64,000 bases of DNA, from NCBI GenBank assembly GCA_018343915.1, contig JABRWF010000001.1:1178001-1242000 (forward strand), given 5' to 3'. A program made the translations under genes and the position numbers. The notes under the pieces are model-generated. The model was not told where the DNA came from and ran no database searches. It saw only the letters and a list, made by a program, of their open reading frames with translations. The DNA comes from Agroathelia rolfsii (taxonomy: Eukaryota; Basidiomycota; Agaricomycetes; Amylocorticiales; Amylocorticiaceae). Positions 50,845 through 62,498 of the stretch are shown here, in pieces; positions within the stretch are counted from its first letter, which is position 1; every line of letters starts with the position of its first letter.

Positions 50845-52200
50845 TCAGTCACTGCAATCAGTTCCCTCAGGCTGGTTATAAGTATTTGTATCAGGAGAAA
50901 GTAGACTCGTCAATCCAGCAGAAAACATGTCCCATAAGAAGCCTTGTGTTGATTCCTGGTTCTTACTGAACCAATTCCCGACGGCCTTATTTCCTTCGGC
51001 TATAATTCTTGTATCATGCATGCGGAAGTGGTCAAACGTAACCTCACCACGTGAAACATAAACATCGGCAGCATTGACAGGGTTTTTTATCAAAGCGTAT
51101 GCCTGCGATGGAATGCCCGAGATGCCGCGAAATAAGATACTATAGGCAAGTGATCCGTTTGCTCATAAGATCCTATGCATAGTGAAAATGAATAGTGGTA
51201 CTGACCGGAGAATTTCAGTCAATGAAAATGTTGGACGTTCCTCTTGAACAGGCTCAGATAAGATTATTGCCCTCGTCCATTGAGAGTCCCGCACAGCAAT
51301 ATCAAGTGGGCCCGCTTCCATGAATTCCTTGCGTCCAAGTCGTAAATCGAGGCTGCCGAATGAGTAGATTCGATTCCGGCTATTGTGTATAATAGCGCGT
51401 TGAAGATTGAGTGCAACCCTTGCTTCATCTTGATCATTTTCCCCATTCTGGTTTCGTGACGCGTCTTTGTCGCCGTCATCTGGGGTTTGCTTGGTACGAT
51501 TCTTCTTCTTTTTCTTCTTTGGCTGGTCCCGAGGATTGTTGTCTCCATGAAGTTTATTATTGTATTCATCTCTGCTCGGGGCGGTCCCCATCTCCACAGT
51601 GGTGTAAAGATCATTGATCCGCAATATGTCACCCTCCAACACAGTGCTGATTATATCTGTGCACATAGCATCCACCCACGCTGGAAAACGGCGACTGGTA
51701 AAGACGCGCAGATGCATGTCATGCAATGCGACTGAGACCCAGGGACCGTGCGATACGCGGAATAAGACGGGAAAAACGGAGAGAAGGACGACAGTGCGGT
51801 CAACGGATGCGTGACAGTCTTCATCAGCGTAGTCATAAGATGATACGACAATGGTTGCCCACTGAGGGTGGGACGGTCGCGGGATGCAGAAAGACACGCT
51901 GACTCGAGACGCCGAAATAGTACAGTCTCGGGACAACTGTGTGGTCGGGTTAGTACGGTTATTAGAGGATTTTTTTGACTCGTCTGAGGCATAATCATCG
52001 TTTGTGGGTTCTGGCCATGATTCGGAGTAGACAATATTGTTGAGAGTGCAAGGAAATTGGAAGGATTGTATGGTAAGGCGACACCCGCGTATCTTCATAC
52101 CGAGTAGGAGTGATAGCAGAGAGTATAAAAACCTCTCTAAAATCATCCAGCACTGGCGCTTGAGTGGTATCTTCTCCGCATCATAAGCTGGGATGGCCAT
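50845..52200 (-). CDS. Conserved-looking protein of unknown function
   Basis: Two exons, about 420 residues. ATG 52200 gives MAIPAYDAEKIPLKRQCW, then a hydrophobic patch ILERFLYSLLSLLLGM that may anchor or pack on membranes. The body has beta-like segments (VVLLSVFPVLFRVSHGPWV, ALHDMHLRVFTSRRFPAWVD, STVLEGDILRINDLYTTVE). A charged linker with KKKKKKNR and D/N-rich sequence (near 51420-51530) follows, then RIYSFGSLDLRLGRKEF. A GTCAGT donor after ..SLTEIL and an acceptor near 51140 add a second exon with VYVSRGEVTFDHFRMHDTRI, ending at 50845. I do not recognise a named domain. The FP-W-VD and LRI-DLYT strand pattern resembles orphan Agaricomycete proteins and, more distantly, beta-rich lipid-transfer proteins; this is only an impression. 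Confidence 0.65.
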
Positions 52201-52811
52201 CTTGACTTGCCAGTGAACGTTGAGGTTGTAGAAAGAGGCAAAACACTGGCAGTCATCGTTTTTTGATCCCTCCGCACGGGCACAAGTTTACAGCGAGTGG
52301 AAAGCAGTGGATCTAGGCCAGCAATATGATGGAGTCGATCGATTGAGTGCGAGTATTGTGGGGGCGAGTGCGAGTGCCGCCGTCATCGTAGAGTAAGACA
52401 ACCACGGTCAGTGACGCAATCGTCGCTAATGGAATGAATGAAGTACGCCAACCACGGGGTTCAATCGGAACCAAATACCGAAAAAGACTCAAGGAGTAAT
52501 CCGTATCAAGGCCAATGGTATAAGACTACATTTGGTACTCAAGATAACATGATAATATCATATATTTCGGTTTGGGGCTATGAAGCATCCAAGAGTTGAG
52601 ATGGGCACGTGACTCTTGGTGAAGTCATCTACTAATGATCGGTTAAAACCGTTGTGATACTAGTAAAGATTGTGTATCGAATATATATATATATATATAT
52701 CATTTCTGCCTAAAGAAAGGTCCATTGGGATCATCCAAAATAAGACAGATCCACGGAAACCAGCGTTTGAGTCTGAGTCGAAGTCGAATAAATGTGGACT
52801 ACATTCATATT
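52201..52811. other. Intergenic region with (AT)n tract
   Basis: 610 bp upstream of the unknown gene and downstream of the mucin-like gene. Contains a perfect (AT)10 at 52681-52700. No gene seen. Confidence 0.5.
52681..52700. repeat. (AT)10 microsatellite
   Basis: Ten perfect AT units in the intergenic region. Confidence 0.95.
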
Positions 52812-54948
52812 TTAAACTGCCTCGCCATACTGCATAAAATACGGCACAGCGTTAGCCCAAGAATTCAAATTCCACAGGTAATCATGTGTACACTTACCAT
52901 CAGTCCATCGATCGAATAATCAACTGTGGGTATATAAGACGGCGAATCTGATAATCGATTCAAACTCTTGGATTTCGCGTCCTGTGGCCGTTGCTGCGAA
53001 TCAAGAGCATCATGATGTCCACCATCTATCGACACAATTGTCGACCGCGACTCCACGAATGGATTATCACTTGTAACATATTGGCGTTTTTCAAATGGAT
53101 TGCTCAGGCGCGCAAAGGAAGAGGTAGAGGGACCGTCATCCCCCGCCATCGGCATGGCACGAGGAATCCCTGCAACTTCGAGCAAGTCTGGTACTGGCTT
53201 CCTAGGTACGCTTTTTGAAGGGGAGACAGACCTCTGGGCTGTTGCTGTCATTGGAATCGGGTCCGAAAGGTCAGCGCTTTTGACACTTCTTGCCCCAGAA
53301 ATTATAGAAAAGCGCGTCTCATTTTCAAGAGGACTTGCGTTCGAGTATTGTCGCTGCTCGTATGGCTGCTGTAGAATCATTTCCTGCCCTTGTGGGTAAG
53401 AAAAGGTAGGCTGTATCGAGGTTGAAAAGGGCGTTGGCTCCGAGATTTGCATCGAAGCCTTGAAATGATTAGTCGAGCGACTACGGCGTCGACGGTAGGC
53501 AAGGATACCCGCTATGACCACAAGTAGAATACAAAAGACGGTAGCGACTGTAACACCCGTGATGAGGCCTAATTTGTTACCTTTATCTTTTTTGAAACTA
53601 AAGAGGGTGAGATGATGAGTATTTTTTTCAAAACGAAACCGATAAAAGAGCGAAGAAGGAAAAGAACAAGCAAATGTAGTGCAGAAGGAAAAAAAAGAAT
53701 CAGCAACGTCCCACATTTTTCTAAACACAGGTAGAAGACACGAAAATAAAGAGGACGAACCTCAAAGCAAGGTTCACTTTTGGTGTAGTATTGCTTTGAG
53801 CCTCAGTGGAAGTTGCAGTGATTGAAGCGGATATCGTAGATACCGTTGAAGATGTTGTTTCTGCCGGAATTTTTGCAGGGAGAGAAGACGAAGTCGTAGG
53901 ATTTGCCAGTGGAGGAGACCCGCCACCAACGTTATTAACCGTTATGTTGCTTGAGATTGTCGCAGTTGGAGCCATAGAACTAGGGTTCGGAGCAATCGAT
54001 GTATTTTGCGTAGTCAAATGAATAGATGTAGATGAGTTATTGGGCACCACAAACACTGGCGCTGCACTGGCCGCAGGGGGGATGGGTGTAGGTGAATTCC
54101 CTGGTATCACAGATGTCGACTCTGTAGCAGTCACAGAAGGGATAGGAAACCCCCAATGTGTATGAGGACTTGGAATCGGATGCGTGTGCGGAAATTTTAT
54201 TGCTGATTTACTGGGAGATGAGAGTGGGAGAGGCAGAGGGGTAGAAACTGACTGTAGCTCCGTCGAACCCGATGACGAAATTACCGGGTTAAGAGTGGGA
54301 GAGGATGTTGTGGCGGCACCAACGCTGAATTTACCAGGGAATGTAGTGACTGCTAGTGAACCGCTTTGACCAGCCCCTGTTTGATCTGGTAAAGGAAGGG
54401 TGGTAACGTTGGGAGATACGGTTGACGTAGATGAGGCCGGGAATGTAAAAGACGATGGTGCGGGTGGTTCCACAGGAGAGGATGAACTGACTACAAACGC
54501 TGTAGTCGCCGTTGACGACAGAACCGTACCCAAAGAGGCGGAGGTGGCTTTAAGCTTCGAAGACGGTGCGAAAGGTGGACTGCTCGTTGGAGATGACGGA
54601 CCAGAAGAAACTACAAATGAAGGTGGAGTAAAAGCACTAGGCACGATGACAGATGGTCTGGACGCAGTTGGTGTATTCAAGCTTAGTGTTGATGTGGGCA
54701 ACATGCCTAAGCTCGTGGTTGTCGATTGTGTCGGGTCAATACGGATATCTGCCGCTGTGATCATCATCGAGGCGGGAGATGAAGATATAGGAATTCCTGT
54801 TGATGTGGCCTGCACACTCAACGTGAATGCTAAGGAATGAAGAATGGTGGGCACTAGTAAACAAAATAATCCAGCCAAAGAGACATTTCACAGCAAAAGA
54901 GCAAGCACAACGTGAGCAAAACTCACCTATAACACTGCTCATATCCAT
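52812..54948 (-). CDS. Mucin-like single-pass membrane protein (Ser/Thr-rich ectodomain)
   Basis: Layout of a cell-wall sensor or Skg6/Axl2-like protein: signal peptide, long S/T/P-rich stalk for O-glycosylation, one membrane helix, cytosolic tail. I choose ATG 54948: exon 1 gives MDMSSVI and joins over a 73-nt intron (54926-54854) to VPTILHSLAFTLSVQA, a clean signal peptide. An in-frame ATG at 55038 would put 30 hydrophilic residues in front of it. The ectodomain runs to ..KVNLAL. A second intron (53748 to about 53606) leads to GLITGVTVATVFCILLVVIAGILAY followed by RRRRSR (stop-transfer). The tail is rich in S, P and R with NPFEKRQY and NPFVES motifs. A GTAAGT donor after SIDGLM and an acceptor near 52830 give the end YGEAV at 52812. 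Function unknown. Confidence 0.72.
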
Positions 54949-56167
54949 TGAACCTGTGCTCAGTCCTGAACTCGTGCCCATCGCAGTAGAGTTATCACGC
55001 TTCCAGGGCGAATCAATCAGGATCGGAACAGGGGACATCAGTCTAGTCCAATGAGAAAAAACAAAGAGCGGGAAGGGAGGAAGGCAAAAAAAAAAAACAC
55101 CCCAAACAAATGGACAAAGAAAAAAGCCAACTTTCCACCTGTCAGAAATGGGGCAGGTGGTGGTGGTCGACTCCAGAGTCTACACTGGCATCATATGTAT
55201 CGCAGACTGGTGCATGCCACTGTTGATTCCTCTCTTGATGCAGTATTTGGCGTTGCTCACTAAAACATCACGAAAGATGCACATTGCATAGCCCATAGTT
55301 GGATGAAGCCAGTTGATTTACTTTCATGTGCCGCTGATTGATGCAGCTCACTACGACCGGTGGTGGTTTTTGAGCTGAGTGGCAAATAATTTGCTCAATA
55401 GAGATGTCCATAGCTTAAGATATGCTTTTTTATGGTTGTAATAGACCAAGAGACGTGTTTCACGGACGGAGTTTTTTGGATTATGAAGGCCGGAGAAGAC
55501 GATATCGAATGATGGTCGACGGGAGCGGTCACGGCCATGATCGTCATCATTACACAGATCACGTGATCGTGATTTGAAATGTGCAGCAGTTTCTCATCTC
55601 CGCAACCACCTCTGTTCAATACAGCATTCAATTGCTGTACTAATGTATATCTTCATAGGCATTAACAGTTTGGATGCTCAGGATAAGAGGAGAGAAAAGA
55701 AACAAATACGGTGGTGCAAGCGCTCGAAATCTTTATTACGCCAATTGGGAGGCTCGGACGGCCATAGCCATACCACTATTGCTCAAAGGTCCAAGTCTAT
55801 ATAAAACTCATCCAGGGCTATTGAAGTGACAGATGATCAGATTCCTTCCCTGGTCTTAGGGCGTCGGGGTGTTCGGTATAAAAATGGATGACAGGCGTCC
55901 AGATTCCATATTGGAGATGTATACCCGCTCACGCATTCACATCACACATGTCTATATTTGAGTATACAGAAGAAACAGTGGCACGGGGCGGTCGGGGCTT
56001 CCAGTGTCAGTGTAGAAGCTAGCACAGAGAAGTCGATTATAAGAATGGGATATAGAGTCCGTATGCAAAAAAAAGCCTTTGTAGTAACCACTACTCCACA
56101 GCAAGTCAAGGGGAGTGATATTAGCATGTGTAAGAAGAGGCAGCGATGGCTACACTTCAACCCGGCG

Positions 56168-56192
56168 TAGAAGAGAAGAGAAGAGAAGAGGA
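56168..56192. repeat. AGAAG/AGGAT purine microsatellite
   Basis: Repeated GAAGA units in tandem, then GGATAGAAGAGG. Purine-only strand, slippage-prone. Confidence 0.8.
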
Positions 56193-57292
56193 TAGAAGAG
56201 GACAAGACCGACATCTTAGGGTACTGAATGAGAGATATGAAAAGATCTCTGTCCCGTTCTAGCTGCGATTGTGTCGTAGTAGAAGATGGAACATCACTTC
56301 TTCTCGCTTAGTGGTACAAGAGTGGGCGCGTCGACGCGTCTAGTGGAGCCTTGAATAGATAAATGCTCAGATGGCCAAGTATGCACATGCATGTGCATCA
56401 TATGTATACATGCACTCCTGAGAATCGGTCAGGTCACAGCACTATCGCCGCGATCTTTTATGCTCACGGCGGCCATCCCAGTGGATTTCTTCCCTTCACT
56501 TGCTTAATCAGACATCTTGTAAAAAGAGTTAAAAAAGGCGACGCTATTGTCACCGTGATGGATGTCCCGCCGCTGATGGTCTTGTAAGATTCTTGACTGA
56601 ATTCTGTGTATTAAGTCCCCAAGCTGTCAGAACCCCAGAGACAATGGTTAATGAGAATAAGCACTGACGTCAATACATCCTCCTCAGAAACAATGTTTAT
56701 CAACTGCACATGCTATTAGTAGTAAAAAGCTTGGACGCCCCGAAGATTCGCAAGTCAAGGTCATGAAAGACAGGGAGGATGACAATTGAGTCCAATCTCC
56801 GACACCACTGCATGCATATACCTGTGAAATTTTGGAGCTTGTTCCGCCTTATACAAATCAAGTCAACGTAGTGTCGACTGTTTTGAGCCCCAAACACCGA
56901 CGTACAATAAATATGTGATATTCCATGGGGAACTTGTCATTGAAGAAGATACAATAAAGACACAGTGACCAGGGACTTGGAGAGGGCCGATGCATGCACG
57001 ATGATTGTGGTAGCCAGCGTAATGATGCATATTCGGCGGAAAGACCCGGTGTGGTGGTTTCACAAGGATTGCCGTCTTTAGTAATTATTTGGAGTGAGAT
57101 GCTTTAGCACAGCGATTTTCGCCGATTCATGCGGAGATGCGTCCTATGGCCAATATCATGAGATGGTCATATGCACCGCCGGTAACGGCAAGCACGCGGG
57201 TATCAATGACTCTGCAGCCTTGATATCCACAGCAATAGAGTCAAGAAAAAAAGTTCTTTCATTCTTCTCGATTTGTCTCCGGAAAAAAAAGA

Positions 57293-57318
57293 GGGGGAGG
57301 GGGAGGGGGAGGAGAGGG
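57293..57318 (+). other. Candidate G-quadruplex
   Basis: Three runs of five G are separated by single A (57293-57297, 57299-57303, 57305-57309), with a fourth GGG run at 57316-57318 after a six-base loop. This meets the usual G3+N1-7 rule with very short loops, which favour a stable parallel fold. Confidence 0.6.
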
Positions 57319-59645
57319 CGGCACCCGTGCCAACCATAAGCGAAGTGGTAGATATAATTCACGAAGACAAATGCATTCGTAGGCAAGCTTTTGAAATGGG
57401 ACTTCAGGACCGATGATGCATGCATGTGACACCGAAAAGACACTATAGATGGGTACTAAGCCGAAGAGAAGGCGATTGCTGATACGTAGGACACCAAGCA
57501 GCGCAAAGGTTATTTCACTCACATGGATTGCTATCTAGCGGTGGCGGGCAACGGCAGGCACGACCGAGCCCTGAGTGCGATCGGAGCTCATCAATTGATG
57601 ACCTCTCAAGCTTGAACATATTCTGTGATCTCTGAGTTTTGCAGTATTGGAATACATACACGGGTGTGTGTATATAGGGAACATGGATATATACAGCCTG
57701 AGCGTCAGGTACAGAAGAAAAGAAGCGGCTGTCGCACCGGAAGTGGGGCTAGTCATCGTCAGGGAATGTATTGAAAGTCGGAGAAACTGGGAATTTCGAC
57801 GCTTCCCCCTTGCGATGATCGTTTACCAGATAGGTAAGCACAAGTTCCGAGAGACGTCAATATGACTCTATTATCACTGGGCAACACCGTAGACCGACAC
57901 GGATTATACAGTGGTGTGTGGGTGGGTGCATACGCTTATTGCTCATATGTTTGCTTGAAATCGCCTTATTTTGACAGTATGCCGACGGTATCCAGCTGGA
58001 AAGAAGAGAACCGTGTTCGTCAAATGGGGAGTAAGAAGCCGCAGTCATTCAGAAATGGATATACTTGGTAGTACGATAGGCATGGATAGGGATAGGTGGG
58101 AAAGAGGAAGGTTGACTCCTTTCCTTTTTTTTTCCCCCTTCTTTCTCGACTGCGCTAGAGACGCATTTCGGCGTCATTGCGGGTGATAGTGAAGGAGGTC
58201 GATATGCATGTGAACATGTGCAGTGGCGTCTGAGGGAGGCAAGAACTCAAATATCGAAGATAAACTCTGGTGCGCATGTACATATTTGTACGTAAGCTTG
58301 TGCTCAGCTACGCCAAGAGAGATTATGTACACAACCCTAGAATTGTAGTTGCGAAAGTACGAGTAGTCCGAGCAAGTGCATCCACACCACTGACCGTTCG
58401 AAGGATGATTTGATGATAAAGATGATGATGACGATGGATGATGCATAAATGATATGGATGTGATCCGTCACGGATGCAGCCGTAACATGCAAGAAAGAAT
58501 GACGAAGGTTCAAGAGAGGGGAAGAGAGAAGAGAAGAGGGCGAGGTGATGATGATGGTGATGATATATGTAATGCATGCATGATGCTTGTCCAGGCACAA
58601 TTACGATAGAGACTAAGAGGATGATGGACGCCGACCTGAGTCTGGTTGTTTATCTGGTTTGTGTTATTCGTCATTACCGTGACTGCATGAGGACATATTG
58701 TTAGCGTCATCCCCCGAAAGGAAAGCAGCGCTCTATGCATGTGCTCATTGGACGATTGCCCGAAAGAGCTCAGTGCCCAGAGGGAGGAAGGGTCTTGGAG
58801 AAAGGGAGCAGTTTGCCAAGTGGCATTATCATGCGTCGAATACTCGAAGCGCTCGGTTGGAACAACACGTGTAGCCCGAACGGTGTTCATATGCCCCATT
58901 GCTGCTATCGGCTAGTATCCCGCCAGAGCAAGCCCATTGTGGTCACGTTCTTTCTTCCAATTTTTGCCGGCAAGTAACATTATTGGCCAGAAGATGCCCC
59001 ATCCAATGGAAACAGTCAATAGGATCGCCTCACAATATCACCCCTTTTATTAGATTTTTTCCTTGTATTTCCTTGAGCGCATCTTCCGTTGAATATGATA
59101 CTAATATGTAACGTAATAATGTGTTGTAATCCATATGTCCTATCTATTTATGCGTATGCCTACCCGTCTGTCGAGGACCACGTTCCATGGAAATTTCCTC
59201 TGCCCATTTTTTTCCGAGACAGAAAGAATGGGGGGAAGTGGCCGGGCGTCAACACATCGGAAACAGTTGCTATAGTCGATGTTAGTATGATGTGACCGTT
59301 ATAAGACTTCCGTTCGCGCTTGCTTCAGACCGACGATGCTCACCCTTCTCTCTCTGCCTCATTTCCGATCCTGCAGCTCTTGCGCTCTCTCTTTCTCTCC
59401 CCCATTTTAGGCCTTCTCCTGTGCTGCGTTCTTGAAGAGTGAACATTCTCCCAGCCCCCCCCCCTCCCCCCACAGCGATCTGGCATCACCTGCGGAATAC
59501 ACATTCCATACCATCTGTCAAGTTATACTGGCCCTGCTCACTGCTTAGGTTTCCCCTACTGCGCCTCTGCTCTGCTAGCTACACTGCTCCATATATTCAT
59601 TTCATCTCTCTTATTCGCATCCTTCACTACAACCACAAGCAACAC

Positions 59646-62498
59646 ATGCTCCCCTCTATCCCTTTAGAGCCTCTTCGGCGAGCACCTCCGGATCCTCTGG
59701 CGACATTGTTGGCGCCCCCACACAATGAGACGCCTGCTGAGCGCGAGCGCAGGATAGAAGGAGAATGGCGTGCAAAGCAAGTAAGCGATAGGATCGATGC
59801 GGACCTCCAGAGGGAGAAGAGTCGGCGTCGCAACAACGAGATCAAAGTCCTCCTCCTGGGCCAGAGCGAGAGTGGAAAGACAACAACGCTGAAGCGTGAG
59901 TATCCTTTTGTCTTTTGCTTTTCTGATTTTGTATCTGTTTGTTTCATTTCATTGCATTTCTTCATAATCTATTTTGTTATTTCCCAATTTCCCCCCATCT
60001 ATTCATTTATCATCCGTAATGAACAAAAGTTCAGATGAGCTAGATTACTCTACGCTCATTATCTACGTTTTGTGAGGCGGTCCTTTTAGCTGGCACATGA
60101 AGCCGTTCTTGCCACTGAAACGATCTGGGCCTAGACAAATGGGGAATGTCAAATTTTTATACCTTTAGACTTACACACAGCTGTATCAGTATTTTTTTTT
60201 TTTTTTTTTTTTGCCGCCGAGAGGGAGTCCGGCTTATAAAGAAATAGCCTTTCTTATCTTTGAGATACTATATTCGGAATCGTTTTCATTATTTTCACTT
60301 TTTTCGAGATCTATTTTTTTTTTCTTGCGGATGCTAACGGCATGTAACACAGAGCTGCAACTCATGTATACGCATGACCAATGGAATGCGGAAAGACTAG
60401 CGTGGCGCGCTATCATCTATCTCAACGTGGTTAGATCAATTCGGCGGTAAGTTATCACGACCCCATAATCTGAAATGTATCATCTCCCTTCCCCCTCAAT
60501 AAATATACGAACAATTCTTATTTTTTCTTTTTTTATTCAACTCTCTGGCTCTTTCCCTTACTCGTCTTTTAGAATCCTGGATGCAATTGCACCCATAGAT
60601 GAAAATGATGAGGAGGCATCGTCGTCTCGCTTGATATCCGTAGCCAAGTACGACGTCTACCGACAGTGCCTCGCGCCACTGGAAGAACTAGAGAAGCGCC
60701 TACTTAGCAAGCTGTCACCCGAAGCCGCCGAGACGACCGTCGTGCCCTCAACCACCATCGTACCATCTCTCACTCCATATACTCCTCTCACGTCAAAAAA
60801 GTCCAAAACGGGACGTGGGCTACGCACAATGGCATCGACGCCGCTGCTAAAATCACCTTCCTCTGCCTCATTCACGTCCGCTTCAGATACCTCGCCCATC
60901 AGCCCCACACTCATGACCCGCGCCGGATCCTCTTCGATGGCCCCTGCACCTGCAAATCCATCATCCTCATTGGCAGTGGGATCTTCACCACCGCGCAGTC
61001 ACGAATTTGCTGTATCGAGTCGTGACCAGTGGAAGAAGAAGATCCTGGGAGGGAACGGGCCTGTGGGCATGCGCCCTAAAGACTTGTACTCGGGTGAGGT
61101 GGTTGGCTGGTGGGAGGATCCGTCGGATCCGGTGCATACGCTGCAAGAGTGTGCACCTCGTATGGCGGAGATGTGGAACGATGACGATGTCCGGTCGAGG
61201 TTAAGGCAACGTGGGATTCGGCTCGAGGAGGACAGTGGATTGTAAGTGGGCCTTTTGAATTTTTCCTATATTTTGAATTGGGTGAAGCTGATAACGCTTC
61301 TTTCTTCGCTGGATAGCTATCTAAATGATCTCAATCGTATCACAAGCAAGAGATATATACCAACAGATGGTGAATTATCGTCATAACTAGCTTGACACTA
61401 AGCATCTATCTATACGTTTCACTCCTAATTCCATCTCTCGTATAGATGATGTGCTCAAGGCTCGCCTCAAAACACACGGCATTCACGAGCACCGTTTTCT
61501 CATTCCCGACAAGCATAGACCCAGCGACCAGCCACGCGAGTGGGTTTTTTACGACGTTGGAGGTGGGCGTCCGCGCTGGGTGCCATACTTCGACGATGCA
61601 CAGGCGATTATCTTTCTGGCACCTATATCAGCGTTCGATCAGTATGTGCCTGAGGTGTGTATTGATTTTTGCCACTGATATTTTCATTGTTTTTTAATAT
61701 CGTATGCTGATCTTGATCATCGCCACCAGAATCCCCGAAAGAACAGGCTTCGACACTCGTTAGAGCTGTGGTCGGAGGTAGTATCGACCCCTCTGCTCCA
61801 GCATGCGACAATCGTATTATTCTTGAATAAAATTGATCTTTTGAGAGTGGGTACTGTCTTGCTCCTCTCCATTTATCTGATTATTTAAAAAGAAAAATCA
61901 TTTCAGGCCAAACTCAAGGCAGGCGTCCGATTGAATCAATACATGACGTCATATGATCAACCAACCAATGACTTTGAGCCAGTGACGCAGTGTGAGTGAC
62001 CTCTCTTTCCTTGGGCTTTGCTTTACTCAACTTTTACCTTGAAAAACTGACTGTATTGATGACAGATTTAAAGAAAAGATTCACAAATGTGTATACTTCT
62101 AAAACGCCAAATAAAGAACGAGAATTGTTTGGTAAGCTTTGTTTGTTGAGGAAGGTGCAGAACTAACGTATGCTCCAACAGTCCACTTGACGGCTGTGAC
62201 AGATCGCACTTCCACGAGCATGATTATATCTGACGGTAAGTAAAACGGTGTATTTTGCATGCCTCAAATATTCTTGCTTCCTTTTTATTATTATATATAT
62301 CCTTTTATCTTTTCGAGTCTTTCATCGGCTCGATAGCGGATCTCTCAAAGCTATTTGTCTTCTTTTATCTTTTGCGCTTTTGATATTTCTTTTGCTGATA
62401 GTTAGCCATGTGCTTTCATTTCCCATTTTTGTCTTGTCTCTCCTATAGTGCGCGAAGCCATCGTCCGAGCGAATCTCCGCATGTTCGCCCTGACATGA
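59646..62498 (+). CDS. Atypical heterotrimeric G-protein alpha subunit
   Basis: GTPase of receptor signalling, of the expanded atypical G-alpha class of Agaricomycetes. ATG 59646 gives MLPSIPLEPLRRAPPDPL, with no MGxxxS myristoylation signal. The P-loop is LLLGQSESGKTTTLK, split by a 457-nt intron (59896-60352) before QLQLMYTHDQWNAERLAW. The helical domain carries a ~130-residue S/T/P-rich insert (60720-61010). Switch I DVLKARLKTHGI keeps the catalytic Arg and the Mg-binding Thr. Switch II reads DVGGGRPRWVPYFDD: the catalytic Gln is replaced by Gly (codon 61565-61567) and the segment is shorter than DVGGQRSERKKW. The base motif NKID is present (near 61830), followed by TAVTDRTST in the TCAT position. 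The last exon reads VREAIVRANLRMFALT, stop 62498. About eight introns. Likely very slow or no intrinsic GTP hydrolysis. Confidence 0.85.
60192..60212 (+). repeat. T21 tract in the first intron of the G-alpha gene
   Basis: Twenty-one T in a row inside the unusually long 457-nt first intron; a TGCTAAC branch-point-like site is at about 60332-60338, before the acceptor at 60351-60352. Confidence 0.9.

Larger units (their letters stand above)
54949..59645. other. 4.7 kb gene-poor region
   Basis: Lies between two divergently transcribed genes, the mucin-like protein (-) and the atypical G-alpha (+). All frames are short and without homology, several made of purine or pyrimidine runs. Visible landmarks are an AGAAG-type run near 56168-56192, a G-rich quadruplex candidate at 57293-57318, and a C/T-rich stretch just before the G-alpha start (59340-59470, including C9 and CCCCCC runs). 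It could be a long promoter, unspliced leaders or a noncoding transcript unit. Confidence 0.5.

Noticed and set aside
53806..54840. Plus-strand valine/glycine-rich frames over the mucin-like gene
   Set aside because: Complement of Ser/Thr-rich codons; the minus strand has a signal peptide, stalk and membrane helix.
54849..54878. Apparent protein start MAGLFCLLVP for the mucin-like protein
   Set aside because: The first codon at 54878 is TTG, with an in-frame stop shortly upstream; a spliced ATG start in the preceding exon is better.
57259..57522. Minus-strand frame with a proline run
   Set aside because: The proline run is the complement of the G-rich quadruplex tract; no other coding evidence.
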